From Hemerocallis citrina (lineage: Eukaryota > Streptophyta > Magnoliopsida > Asparagales > Asphodelaceae): a DNA stretch of 64,000 nt. Made by a program: the position numbers and the translations under genes. How positions within the stretch are numbered: position 1 is the first letter of the stretch; each line of letters begins with the position of its first letter. Positions 54,322 to 64,000 of this stretch are shown piece after piece. The notes under the pieces were generated by a model. That model searched no databases and was not told the origin of the DNA. It was given only the letters and a program-made list of their open reading frames with translations. The stretch lies in assembly GCA_017893485.1 (NCBI GenBank), contig CM030358.1, positions 252,257,228-252,321,227 of the forward strand, read 5' to 3'.

Positions 54322-54552
54322 TAGCGAGTGCGCTTGGCTGCCACATGGCATTGGGGGGTCTCTGTGGTCGCGGGTTCGAACTGGGGTTGGGCTCTGTTTA
54401 TATTTTGATTATAGTTTTTTTAATTCAAGAAGGGAGTTGGAGTCTAAAAACAACTCATAGTCCTTTTAATCACCAAGTGAGACTTGGCTTATTGGTTTGG
54501 GCTTGCGGCTGACTAGCTGAGGCCGCTGGTTTAAGCCCGAGTGTCCTTTTTT
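54322..54552 (+). other. Two tRNA-like (Pol III box) segments within the solo LTR
   Basis: Second segment: A-box-like TGGCTTATTGGT at 54485-54496, B-box-like GGTTTAAGCC at 54528-54537 (43 bp apart, the normal tRNA spacing), and T6 at 54547-54552. First segment: B-box GGTTCGAAC at 54373-54381 with a weaker A-box-like TAGCGAGTGCG at 54322. Neither folds clearly into a tRNA by eye, so they are not called tRNA genes. A SINE inserted in the LTR is possible. Confidence 0.4.
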
Positions 54553-55284
54553 GGGATTTTATTTTATTTTGATATGATTTATAAGTTTTAAAATTTGGAG
54601 AATTCATGGAAATATTCTTACGTAATATTAGATCATTTTGGGAATTGTTTCATGTTATTTAAAAGATGTTTTTGAGAAATAAAGATCATGTTCATGTATT
54701 AGATGATAATTTAATTCAAGAAAAATGTAAATGATTAAAGATTTTAAGGGTTGGTTTATAATAAAATCAAAGGAAAATGATGAGATTTAAATAATGAATT
54801 TCTAGTGTTGATTCTTTGAGAGATTGTGTTTTAAATCTTAAGTAACTTTTGTATTGAGAATGATACTTGAAATATAGATGAATGTGAAAAAGGGGTTTTA
54901 TTAATTAAAGAAACATTGTGAATTATTAAAGTGAATGGTTGGTTGGTTAACCAAGAAGTATTTACTTCATGATGGATAAATTAAAGAATAGTTGAAAAAT
55001 TGAATATATGAATGAAATTGAAAATATGAATTATAAGGGTATGAGTAATCCATGGTTTTTGAACATGAAAAGATGTTAATCTAGAGGCTAGGCTAGACCC
55101 TAGTAAACGGCATAGTGAATAATAGAAATTTGAGGAGTAACCAGTGTAGGTTGACTCTCTCTTTGAGAAGTAGCCAGTGTGTATTGACTTTCTCTTGTGT
55201 TGATTTAAGTCCGGTAGGGTAAGCTAACCTAGGTTGTGATGATTTAAAATTAAAACTTAAGGACAGGCACTAAGAGGAGATGTG

Positions 55285-55650
55285 ATGTAGTATGGGCAAA
55301 CATGAGCATGAGAGCCTTGATAGCGCGGTGGGAGGTTATCTCCAGAATTATCGGGAGTGCGGCTTGCGGTGGGAGATATTCCTTCAGAATTACTGGGATC
55401 GAGGCGACACTCATGGGTTATTTGTGTGATGAGGTACCGATGACCGCGTGGTGTGAGTTTCGTCTCCAGAATTATCGGGGTGTGACGCGTGATGGACAAA
55501 ATTCACTTGCGATAGGAGGACGACTCTCAAGAATTATCGGAGTCATAACTCGCAGTGTGGGTATTCGCCTCCAGAATTATTGGGGTGTGAGGCAGTGTGT
55601 CCAAAATCACTTGCGGTGGGAGTGCGATACTTATGAATTATCAGAGTGGT
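55285..55650. repeat. Degenerate short repeats in the solo LTR
   Basis: 'ccagaattatcgggg' or variants recur at about 55333, 55392, 55454, 55529, 55571 and 55634, each followed by 'gtg.g' and often 'cttgcggtggga'. Spacing is 40-75 bp. Confidence 0.7.
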
Positions 55651-56399
55651 ACTAGATACTCACAGGATATCTGAAACATACATTAGTCACTGTAGTAGTA
55701 ATTCATAGCGATGGATTGAACCCTATATTGAGGAGTACGATAAGGGCTTGCCCTCGGACCTATGTAGAATGAGATGCTTAGAATCCGATCAAGTATGCAT
55801 TAGTTCATCGTAGCGTAAAACTGCATTAGGCATTAAGTCATATCATACACTGACATGTTCAGGATAGTCACTCTTTTACACTTTAATATGCATTCAAGTT
55901 TGTGCTTGCTAAAGTAAGAGAATCGTTATATTATGGCATAGCGAGAATCGCTGTTTTATAGTATTGCGTCGGTTGTAAGCAACTGACGTGCCCACAATTT
56001 TTCAGTGCATGACTTTGATTAGCAATAGGGCATGAAGATGAATTGGTGCTAAAGATTATTTTCATGATTTAAGCTGTTGATGTTGAAGTTGTATATATCA
56101 TGTTGTATTCATTCCATTGTGTATTCTGTAACAAACACTGCTGTATAATAAAAGTTTTAATTTCCTTGTAAAATTGTATGAATTTGAAGTAAAAGATCAT
56201 ATTGAACTACGAATTACTTGTAAATGGAATTCGAGGTGTTACATTTGTTTACAACATTTTACTTTTTTTTATGTTTTTTGATTGACGTCATTAAATTCTT
56301 CTTAAAATGATTCAATTGCACATGTCTTACTTATATGGAGACAAAAATGATATAATGAAGTTATTTATTAAAAAATAGTTACTTAAAATCCCCCCCCCA

Positions 56400-58822
56400 C
56401 CCCCATACGCGGGATTGCATTCGGGTAGGGTCGACCCACGACCCGCCCACGAATCACGCTCTCTAACCTGGCCCGCTTCAACCCGGTTCGGGTTTGGGTC
56501 GAACCCGATATTCTAACTGGGTCAACCCGGATCGAGAAAAACCTGAATCCAACCCTTTGAACTCGGCCCGTGAACCCGTTGACGAAGTCAAATACCGCCC
56601 ATCGACCTACGGGTTAGGAACCATTTGACCAACACGGGTTGAACGTTCAACCCGCGGGTCGAACGGGTCGAAACAGAGCAGTCGACCATTGGAGTTGTGT
56701 TTTGGGGCTTTTTTTTGAGATTTTGGAATTTTTTGGGGGTTTTGGCCTATGATCCCAAAAATGTTAGTCGAAAAATGGTCAAACTAGTTATTAAGGATGA
56801 GCTATATTTTTCCTATTCCGATAGTAGGAGTACAAAGTCTTTTAACCAAAATGCACTAAATTCACATTTTAGAAAACTTCCTAGAAATACACGCAAGTCC
56901 AATTGTTTTAAACTTTACAACGAAATGAAAGATATTTTAATTTCACTCTTGTATTCTTTAACTTGTAGAGTATCTTTAACTTTCGATTGTTGAAAAGGTT
57001 GTAATGATATTCCGATAATGGACTTGTCATTGGATAGATAGTGATTGGATGATTCAAAAGAGAATTATATCACTTGCCGCTTTGCTGTATCCCTATAGTG
57101 GTATGGTTATCGCAACACGTATTTTAGAAGTTTGTGATTTATTTCATATTTGTGATAAAAAAATTCTATTAGTTTTGATAATACATCTAACAACAATGCT
57201 TCGATTAGTACATTAAAAACACAATTACTTGCTTCATGTAATGAAATTTTTTATGTTAGATGTGCATGTCATATTTTAAATTTATGTGTAAAAAGATGCA
57301 TTGAAAATTGCTGATTCATATATAATTGCAATTAAAAATTGCGTACATTTTATTACTTTGAATGGTACTATGCTTCAAGAATTTAAAAAATGGTGTAAAC
57401 TTAGAAACATACATTTTAGAAAATTTCCTAGAGATGTTAAACACCGATGGAACTTTACTTTCGATTTACTAAATGTTATTACTCAATACAAAGATATTAT
57501 AAACGACTTTTGTCTTGCAAAAAACATGAAAAATTTCCAAATGACTCCCAAATCATGGTATTTTGCCGAATCTTTGTTACGATTTTGAAACCTTTTAAAA
57601 CCGCAACTGTGAAGTTTTCTACAACTTATGATTCTACTTCTACTATTATTTTTATTTCAATAATTACTATGTTGCAACCTTTTCAAGACATGATTTCAGA
57701 CGAATACATTAGCGATATTGTTGTTCCCGTTTATACTAAAATTTTGAAGTATTTTAATCCTCCTCCTATATTGTATTGTATTGCTAATATTATGGATAAT
57801 CGTATCAAATTAGCGGTTACGAGAAGTTTGATTGAAATATTTTTTTACTTTACTTGGAGATGATTCTGAATATAATTGTAATAAATTTTTAGTTAGCTTT
57901 GAATCGATAGTGAATAACTTGCATGATTATTATGATAGAACTTTTTCATCTGGCAGTATAACTAGTGTAGTTACTTCTTCTTCTACTTCTAGAAATAAGG
58001 GTAAGAGTATATTAAAAGATGACACTGCTACTTTACTTGCTCGTATTCAGTCAAAAAATATAGGACTAATGCACCTAATGAATTAAATTGGTATAATCAA
58101 CAAGATAGTTAGAGTTCTAGTACTAAAATTGAAGTGCTACAATGGTGGAAAGAACATGAAAATCTTTTTCATATTCTGTCACATATGGCTATAGATCTGT
58201 CTCCACAATTGCTTCAGAAAGTATTTTTTTATACAAGTGGTATGGTTCTAACAGATTACAGGAATCGCTTGAAGCCGGATTCGTTGGAGATACTCATGTG
58301 CACCGATTATTGGATGAAGGCTGAAGATATGACTCAAGGAAAAGCGACATCTACTGGTGGAAGCAACTCGTCTAACTCTAAGCTACCTCAAACTCTAAAT
58401 TATGATTATCTCCTCAAACATGTAAATGTAATTCAAGAAAAATTGTATGATCTTCTGAGTTTCCATTACTTGTATTTGTATGTAAAAAAGTTGTAATAAA
58501 ATCATAGAAGTTAAAATGAACAATATATACAATTTTGTTTCACTCTTGTACAATTATACTTGTTGTAATTTTTTAAAAAATTTATAAGTCAAGTTAATTT
58601 TTTAAAACAAATAAATTAGGCCAACCCATGACCCGGCCTGACCCGAAACGGGTTCGACCTGAATGGTTTCGCAGGTCGATCGGGTCGAATTTTTCAGTTT
58701 CGAACCTGTCTCGGCCTAGCCTGGTTAAAGTCACAACCCGATCCGGGCCCGCCCGAATCTCGGGTCGATTCGAGCGGTTCCGACCCGACTTGGCCCGGCT
58801 CGATCGACCCGATTGCCACTGC
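56400..58822 (+). mobile_element. Decayed hAT transposon
   Basis: GC-rich ends (56400-56690 and 58615-58822) are full of ACCCG and GGGTCGAACCC motifs in both orientations, and they flank an AT-rich core with transposase pieces. The right end reads GATTGCCACTGC, whose complement (GCAGTGGCAATCGGGTCG) roughly matches the left GGGATTGCATTCGGGTAGGG. Left CACCCCCA and right CACCCCCC may be an 8-bp duplication with one change, but both are C-rich, so the exact ends are uncertain. Confidence 0.7.
56697..58496 (+). pseudogene. hAT transposase remnants
   Basis: Pieces in several frames: RVSLTFDCW (the conserved 'T.D.W' block) near 56970, FRKFPRDVKHRWNFTFDLLN near 57415-57470, and a C-terminal dimerisation domain from 58134 with LQWWKEHENLFHILSHMAID, then TSGMVLTDYRNRLKPDSLEI and LMCTDYWMKAE. 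The BED zinc finger at the N-terminus is not found. Many stops. A live enzyme would cut and paste the element as a dimer. Confidence 0.82.
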
Positions 58823-58927
58823 TAACCCTCACCCCCCAAAAAAATTATATATTTAAAAAAATATATAAAACAAGCAAGATATAGATCTAGAGGATGTATT
58901 TTGTCTGACTGAATTTTAAAAAATAGT

Positions 58928-58959
<32 letters not shown>

Positions 58960-59699
58960 TAATTAATGACTTTATTGCGGATTGAATACTAGGGATGGGG
59001 ATCTTAGCAAGATCTGAAGAAATGAACCACATATACCTCATCTAAAAATCGCATTATAAAAGAGTGAAATTTGTCTTTTTCTATTTTAATTTAATTAACT
59101 AATTTGTTTCTATTTAACCATTGAGAATCTCACAAGTTTTCTTTCTTGTTTTTTTAATTTGTTTCTATTTTATTTTTTTAACCATTAAGAATCGGACATT
59201 TTTCAAATCTGGAGAGGCCGTAGTCGAAGGTTTCTATTCTTGCCACTCTACTTTCTGCCTCTTCTATCTAAATGTTATTAGTAATTTACACATGCGATGT
59301 ACGTTTAAATAATTTTAAAAAATAAAAATAAAAATTCTGATGTAGGAAAATTTTAAATTGAAATTTCATTTATATTAATTATATACGTACGTTACTGTGT
59401 GTTGGTAGAATGACAAAATTACAAATGATACTAATGCCTCCTCTCATTATAAGAGATTAGAGATTAGAAATATAAAGGGTTCGAGAGATACTGAACATAA
59501 TGCATTTTCTAATACTAATCTAGAAAAACACACGCACACTATTCAAGGAATATTTTTGTCATAAAATAATATTAATGATGTCATATGGCAGTATGCGATA
59601 AATTAATTAAATGAATATTGAAGTAAGTTAACACATTAACGGAATTGAATGGAGTAGGGATCCTCAAAAGCAAAACCCGGTAGAATTAGCTGCAAAACT
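58823..59699. other. AT-rich spacer, no gene
   Basis: Includes a (TA)n run at about 58925-58953 and A/T-rich sequence. No frame with family signal. The left end of the next LTR lies somewhere near the right edge. Confidence 0.6.
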
Positions 59700-60359
59700 A
59701 TGAAAACCCAGTAGGATTATTATGAAATTTATCCCCGAAATAAAACCTTAGAGTTGCTGCTGATTTTGGTGTGAGAGCAAAAAGATAAATTTTTGGATTC
59801 TTCGAGAAAACAAATAAGCAAACATGTTGACTCTCACGGCGTTTGACTGGTTTTTTACCGCTGCCGTTGACCTGCAAAAAAGTTCGATACACCGGGATGA
59901 ATCTCGGCGACGAAACCTCCGACGCTCTTGTCAGTAATTAGGAAGATTATGAAAGAGTTTTTGTGGAAAAAGATTGATTACCTTTTTTATGGTTGGGAGA
60001 GAGGGGTATTTATAGTCACCTTTAGAGACAGTTTAGAGATGATCATTTATCCCTATGTTCCGGTGTTTTTGGATAAGGTGTAGAGTTTAAATCGTTTCAT
60101 GATAAGAGAGTTGGTTAAAACCGCCTCTTAGAGACAATCACGAATTTGAATTACTCTTTAAATATCTGAATTGGTTTGTAACGGGTTGCTACTCGTACCC
60201 AGTAGGACAGATCCGTTTATGGGTTATTGGACTTTGAAGAAAGACCCAGTTCTCATTTTAGACCCGTTTGTTGGTGAAATTACCGTTTTACACCTGAGAG
60301 CTTTAAGATTCGTGCCCGATTTGAACGGTCCTGATTTAGTTCTATTTTTAGCCATATCA
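59700..60359 (-). repeat. 3' LTR of Tat-like copy C (left end approximate)
   Basis: The right end CCATATCA matches that of copy B (CCCATATCA). The segment CGACGAAACCTCCGACGCTC to GATTGATTACC parallels copy B (CCCTCCGACGATCTAG to GATTGATTACC). On the minus strand TATAAATA lies at 60007-60014, as in copy B. The left end could not be fixed without the partner LTR. Confidence 0.7.
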
Positions 60360-60378
60360 CAAGCCTCCTACTCCTGAA
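60360..60378 (-). other. Polypurine tract of Tat-like copy C
   Basis: The minus strand reads TTCAGGAGTAGGAGGCTTG directly before the LTR. Confidence 0.68.
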
Positions 60379-60494
60379 GACTGAGTTTCACAGCCTTTGA
60401 GGAGTAGTTTTGTCCGTTTTCAATGTCTAATAGAATTTATCGAAGTTCTCGGGGGAGTTTGGATCTTGCTCGAGGTGTAACGGTGATTTTCTGA

Positions 60495-60790
60495 GCTTGT
60501 AAAATACCCAAAATTATTCTCAAAATTTTCTAGATTTTTTTTGATTTTTTTTCAGATTTTTCGAATATTTTTTTGAATTTTTTATTCAATTTCCGAATTT
60601 AAATAATTAATTATCGAAAATTTTAATTAATTATTCTAATTTAATAATTATTATTTTGGGAATTTTACAATTATTTTCTGAATTAATAATTATTTTTAGA
60701 TTTTTAAAATTATTTTTTTAGATTTTTAATTATTTTTCAGATTTTTTAAATAATTAATTCAATTAACTAATTAAATAAATAAATATATAC
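60495..60790. repeat. T-rich low-complexity block in copy C
   Basis: About 300 bp of 'gattttttt', 'aattatttt' and 'aattaatta' phrases with almost no G or C, standing between the GC-rich LTR side and the GAGCTCG-rich part. No gene. Confidence 0.75.
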
Positions 60791-61049
60791 CTGATGATAT
60801 AGCGCAATCCTGCGCGTTGATCACGATGAAGAGAGAGCGCATCGCGAGGAGACAAATTTTTCTACATTTACGAGGTCGGTAGTTCGGATCATCGGTTTCA
60901 CCGAACAGGGGACAGATGAGAGGGCTCGCAGAAGCGCCACGTGGCCAGTCAACTTTGACTGCCATGTGGACAGTTTTTTTTTCTGCTCTCTTCTTTCTTC
61001 CTTCTTCCTTCTTCTTCGACTCCGCCCTTCGTCTCCACCCTTCGTCTCC

Positions 61050-61990
61050 GCGCTTCGTCAAGGGGAGCTCAGGGACGACGGAGCTCGAATCGAAGCTCGT
61101 CGTTGAAGCTCGGCAAAAGGAGGGCTCGGCAATGGAGACTCTGCGAGAGGAGGCGAGCTTGGCGAAGAAGTTCTCGAACTCAGAGGCGTTGAAGGTCGAG
61201 CTCGATTGAGATGGGTTCGGCGAGGGGAGCTCGCGAAGGGGAGTTGGAGTTGAGGTCGAGGGGAGCTCAAGGGTGATGGTGGCGGAGCTCGACGATGGGA
61301 GCTCGTCGAGGGTGATGGAGAAGAGGCTCGGAGGTAGTTGGAGCTCGGCGACGACTGAGGGGAGCTCTTCGAGGGGAGCTTTGGGCTCGACGAGGCCCCA
61401 AGCTTTGGTGAGAGAGTTCGTCGAGGAGCTCGGAGTTTGGCTGTCGTGCGAGCTCGACGAGGAGAAGAGCTCGCGAGGGGGGCTCGTTGAAGCTCGGGTG
61501 GAGCCGAAACTCGGCACCGAGATGATGGAGGTTGGTGAGGGAGAAGACCTTTGAGGCTCGGATTTGGGTCCTTACCGAGGTAGCACTCGATGAGATAGAA
61601 GGCTCGATTATGGTGGTCTAGGCACGAGGCGGAGGGAATGTGACGACAAGGATGCCAGGGGTGGAGTTCGATGGGTCGAGAGTTGAGCTTAACGGTGATG
61701 GCGGTAGAGCTCGTCGAGGGTAATGGAGAAGCGGCTCAGTACTGGCGCTCGACGGAGGGGAAAGGAGCTCGAGCTTCGTGACTTGTTGAAGGAGCTCGGC
61801 AAGGCAATGGATTTTCGAAGCTCAGTCGATAGGGTTTTGAAGAAGGAGAAGTGTTGGAGCTTGGTGATGCTACAACGGAACTCGACGATGGTGTCCTCGA
61901 GCTCGAAGATGGAGTTCACGAAGGAGGTGGCTGGTTGGCGAGCTGTCGAAGGAGAGGAGCTCGACGGTTCGGTTTGGCGGGGATAGTTTT
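61050..61990. repeat. GAGCTCG-rich degenerate repeats in copy C
   Basis: GAGCTCG or GGGAGCTC occurs every 20-50 bp, often as 'gagctcg.cgaggg.gatgg'. No fixed unit is clear. From 61990 to 62590 the sequence is less regular and holds no gene that I can see. Confidence 0.6.
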
Positions 61991-62589
61991 GAGGAATAAG
62001 GGAGATGAGGGTGCGGGTCCGTTAGTGAGTTTGGGTCCGTAACGGGTCCAAACCCGGCCCGTTAACCTGTTATGATTTTTCTCTCTTTCCCTATATTTTT
62101 TTGTTTGTTTGTTTGGCGAATCTGATCCATTGATCGTGATCGAACACAATTTTTAAGGCGAAGTTTTCCCCAATTTCACGCTCGGTTGTTCGGACGCTCG
62201 GATTTTGGATCCGAGCTACGTGGCTCGATCAGAGCCACTGATCAAGATCAAACGTGAATCTTGAGGCGGTGATTTTTCCCATTTTCATGCTCGGTGAAAT
62301 TGTGTTGTGACCCACTTTCCCGGTGCTACGGAGGTCGGATTGGGACGTTTGACCCCTCGTTTCGAAGCTGACTCAAAGATCTAAAACTTATCTTCGGAGG
62401 CCAGTTGAAGAATCACTCGTATTTGGGGCCAAAATAGGCCCGCAATATCTTTGTTTCTGTCAAGTTGAGAAGAGCTTCGGTCTCTGGAATCTTCGAAGAG
62501 GAGCTCAACTCCTGTGGGCTAAGAAGATAAGTGAGGAAATTCTCGTAAGACCCATGGGAAGATCCGTTCTTGAAGGCAAGTGTGAGGAG

Positions 62590-63600
62590 CAACTCTAGGG
62601 GAGATTTTGAGCTCCGAGCCCATTGAGAAGAAGAGCGCTCGTGAGGCGAGCAGAGTGAAGAGCATCACCAGAATCTAGGAGAGAGCCATTTGGGGGATGA
62701 GTTTGAGGAGCAACTATAGGGGAGAGTTTTGAGCTCCGAACTCGTTTAGAAGAGGACCACTCGGGAGGCGAGTGGGATGAAGAGTCATCTCCAGGCTCTA
62801 GGAGAGATCTGTTCGGGAGGCGGTTTTGAGGAGAAACTCTAGGGGAGAGTTTTGAGCTCCGAACTCGTTTAGAAGAGGACCACTCAGGAGGTGAGTGGGA
62901 CGGAGAACATCAGCAGGCTTTAAGAGAGAGAGAGTCGTTCGAGAGACGAGTTTGAGGAGCAACTCTAGGGGAGTGTTTTGATCTCCAAACTCATTTAGAA
63001 GAAGACCACTCGGGAGGCGAGTGGGACGAAGAATCATCTCCAGGATCTAGGAGAGAGCCGTTCGGGAGGCTGGTTTGAGGAGCAACTCTAGGGGAGAGTT
63101 TTGAGCTCCGAACTCATTTAGAAGAGACCACTCGGAAGGTGAGTGGGACGGAGAACATCATCAGGCTCTAAGAGAGAAATAGTCATTCGGGAGACGAGTT
63201 TGAGGAGCAACTCTAGGGAAGAATTTTGAGCACCGAAATCGTTTAGAAGAGGATCACTCGGGAGGCGAGTGGGACGAAGAATCATCTCCCGGCTCTAGGA
63301 GAGAGCCGTTCGGGAGGCAGGTTTGAGGAGCAAATCTAGGAGAGAGTTTTGAGCTCTGAACTCATTTATAAGAGGACCACTCGGGAGGTGAGTGGGATGG
63401 AGAATATCATCAGGCTCTAATAGAGAGAGAGTCATTTGGGAGATGAGTTTGAGGAGCAAATCTAGGGAAGAGTTGAGCTCCGAACTCGTAGAGAAGAAGA
63501 CCCCTCGGGAGGCGAGTGGGACGAAGAATCATCCCCACGCTCTAGGGGAGAGCTGTTTGGGAGACAAGTTTGAGGAGAAACTCTAGGAGAGAGTTGATCT
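62590..63600. repeat. Tandem array, alternating 122/125-bp monomers (about 247-bp dimer)
   Basis: 'cggga/ggc/tgagtgggac' landmarks fall near 62762, 62884, 63009, 63131, 63256, 63376 and 63503. Monomers alternate between a type with 'aatcatctccaggctctagg' and a type with 'acatcatcaggctctaag', so the true unit is the dimer. All share 'gaggagcaactctaggggag' and 'tttagaagaggaccactcg' or close variants. Confidence 0.85.
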
Positions 63601-63734
63601 CCGAACTTGCTTTTTGCAAAATTTAACTAGTAGTGGGAGTAGAATGAACGTTTGTTTTGAGCCCCGAAACCGCATGCTTTGCAAGCTGCGAGGGCAATTT
63701 CGAACCATGATTGTGAACTTCGAACTAATTGTCA

Positions 63735-64000
63735 CGGAGTTTCAACAGTTGTGGGAGCAATTTCAAAAGTTGAGCTACTTTGTACTTGCTTGTTCGCAAG
63801 TAGCTAAAGCAGCGTCGAACCAGGTGTTGGATCCCGAACTTGTTGTTAAGAGAGTTTCAACAGTTGTGACAGCAATTCTGAATGGTGAGCTACTTTGTAC
63901 TTGCTCGTTTGCCAGTAGCTAAAGTAGCATCGAGCCAAGTGTTGGACTCTGAACTTGTCGTTAAGAGGGTTTCAACAGTTGTGGTAGCAATTCCGAATGG
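63735..64000. repeat. Second tandem array of copy C, unit about 115 bp
   Basis: 'ttcaacagttgtg' at about 63741, 63857 and 63971, with 'gagctactttgtacttgct' and 'gtagctaaag' between. It continues past the window end. Confidence 0.8.

Larger units (their letters stand above)
52677..56243 (+). mobile_element. Solo LTR, Del/Tekay-like, 3.57 kb
   Basis: Starts TGTAACACTCCGC and ends GAGGTGTTACA. Flanks TTTAT and TTTGT agree at four of five bases. It shows the same termini and length class as the LTRs at 921-4457 and 7055-10545, but in plus orientation. No internal region is present, so the element has been reduced to one LTR, presumably by recombination between LTRs. 55285-55650 holds a degenerate repeat. 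No protein gene. 52617-52676 and 56244-56394 are short AT-rich spacers. Confidence 0.83.
59700..64000 (-). mobile_element. Tat-like Ty3/gypsy element (copy C), 3' part only, cut by the window end
   Basis: A 3' LTR ends at 60359 (CCATATCA) and is followed by a purine tract and GC-richer, GAGCTCG-rich sequence with tandem arrays, the same layout as the 3' part of copy B. No pol is in view. Its antisense gene, if present, should lie beyond 64000. The frames at 60771-61554 are Ser/Pro/Leu-rich low-complexity by-products of GAGCTCG repeats and are not called genes. Confidence 0.68.

Noticed and set aside
54306..54560. Possible tRNA genes in the solo LTR
   Set aside because: B-boxes are present, but no clear acceptor stem or anticodon arm could be paired by eye, so only Pol III-like motifs are reported.
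60771..61517. Open frame of 248 codons on the minus strand
   Set aside because: Ser/Pro/Leu-rich translation of GAGCTCG repeats with no domain; the upstream part is AT-rich filler.

Overview
The window is plant nuclear DNA, almost certainly from an angiosperm. The evidence is nested LTR retrotransposons with tRNA-iMet-type primer sites, Tat-type Ty3/gypsy elements with a second RNase H, L1-type LINEs, plant MITEs, and a split gene with short GT-AG introns. The species cannot be told from the sequence. I recognise one intact host gene: a six-exon FSH1-type serine hydrolase on the minus strand at 29473-31250. Nearly everything else is transposable-element sequence in several layers of nesting.

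Layout. 1-769 is the end of a long LTR. 770-915 and 10551-11080 are two halves of one minus-strand LINE, split by a complete minus-strand Del/Tekay-like element (921-10545, 3.5-kb LTRs, TSD GAAAC) that carries only gag. 11140-19824 holds decayed plus-strand Tat-like sequence (gag start, RNase H, archaeal-type RNase H, integrase, antisense gene, tandem repeats, 3' LTR), into which a miniature TRIM element (17149-17992) inserted. 19825-21700 is AT-rich and has three SIRE-type polypurine motifs. 21700-27017 is a 3'-truncated L1-type LINE fused to a 5'-truncated Ty1/copia element (27018-29275).

29473-31250 is the serine hydrolase gene. A hairpin MITE (31399-31864) sits about 150 bp upstream of its start codon and supplies the only clear TATA-like sequence. 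33017-36032 holds a direct duplication of about 320-340 bp around a deleted Mutator-like element with TIRs of about 300 bp. One copy of the duplication contains a hAT-like MITE and the other preserves the empty site.

36313-51035 is a complete but decayed minus-strand Tat-like element (584/572-bp LTRs, TSD GTTTC). Its pol runs on the minus strand. A separate intron-containing gene with its own TATA box runs antisense to it on the plus strand, bracketed by tandem arrays. 51720-52616 is a LINE 3' end. 52677-56243 is a 3.57-kb solo LTR with two Pol III-like box pairs. About 56400-58822 is a decayed hAT transposon. From about 59700 to the window end is a third Tat-like element (3' LTR, PPT and dimeric tandem arrays), cut off by the window.

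The most unusual structure is the antisense gene module of the Tat-like elements. It has its own TATA box, introns, an acidic N-terminus, a domain resembling the 'putative gypsy type transposon' family and a coiled-coil tail. It recurs in the 11-19 kb and 36-51 kb elements. All copies seen here are broken, so function is inferred only from recurrence and architecture.
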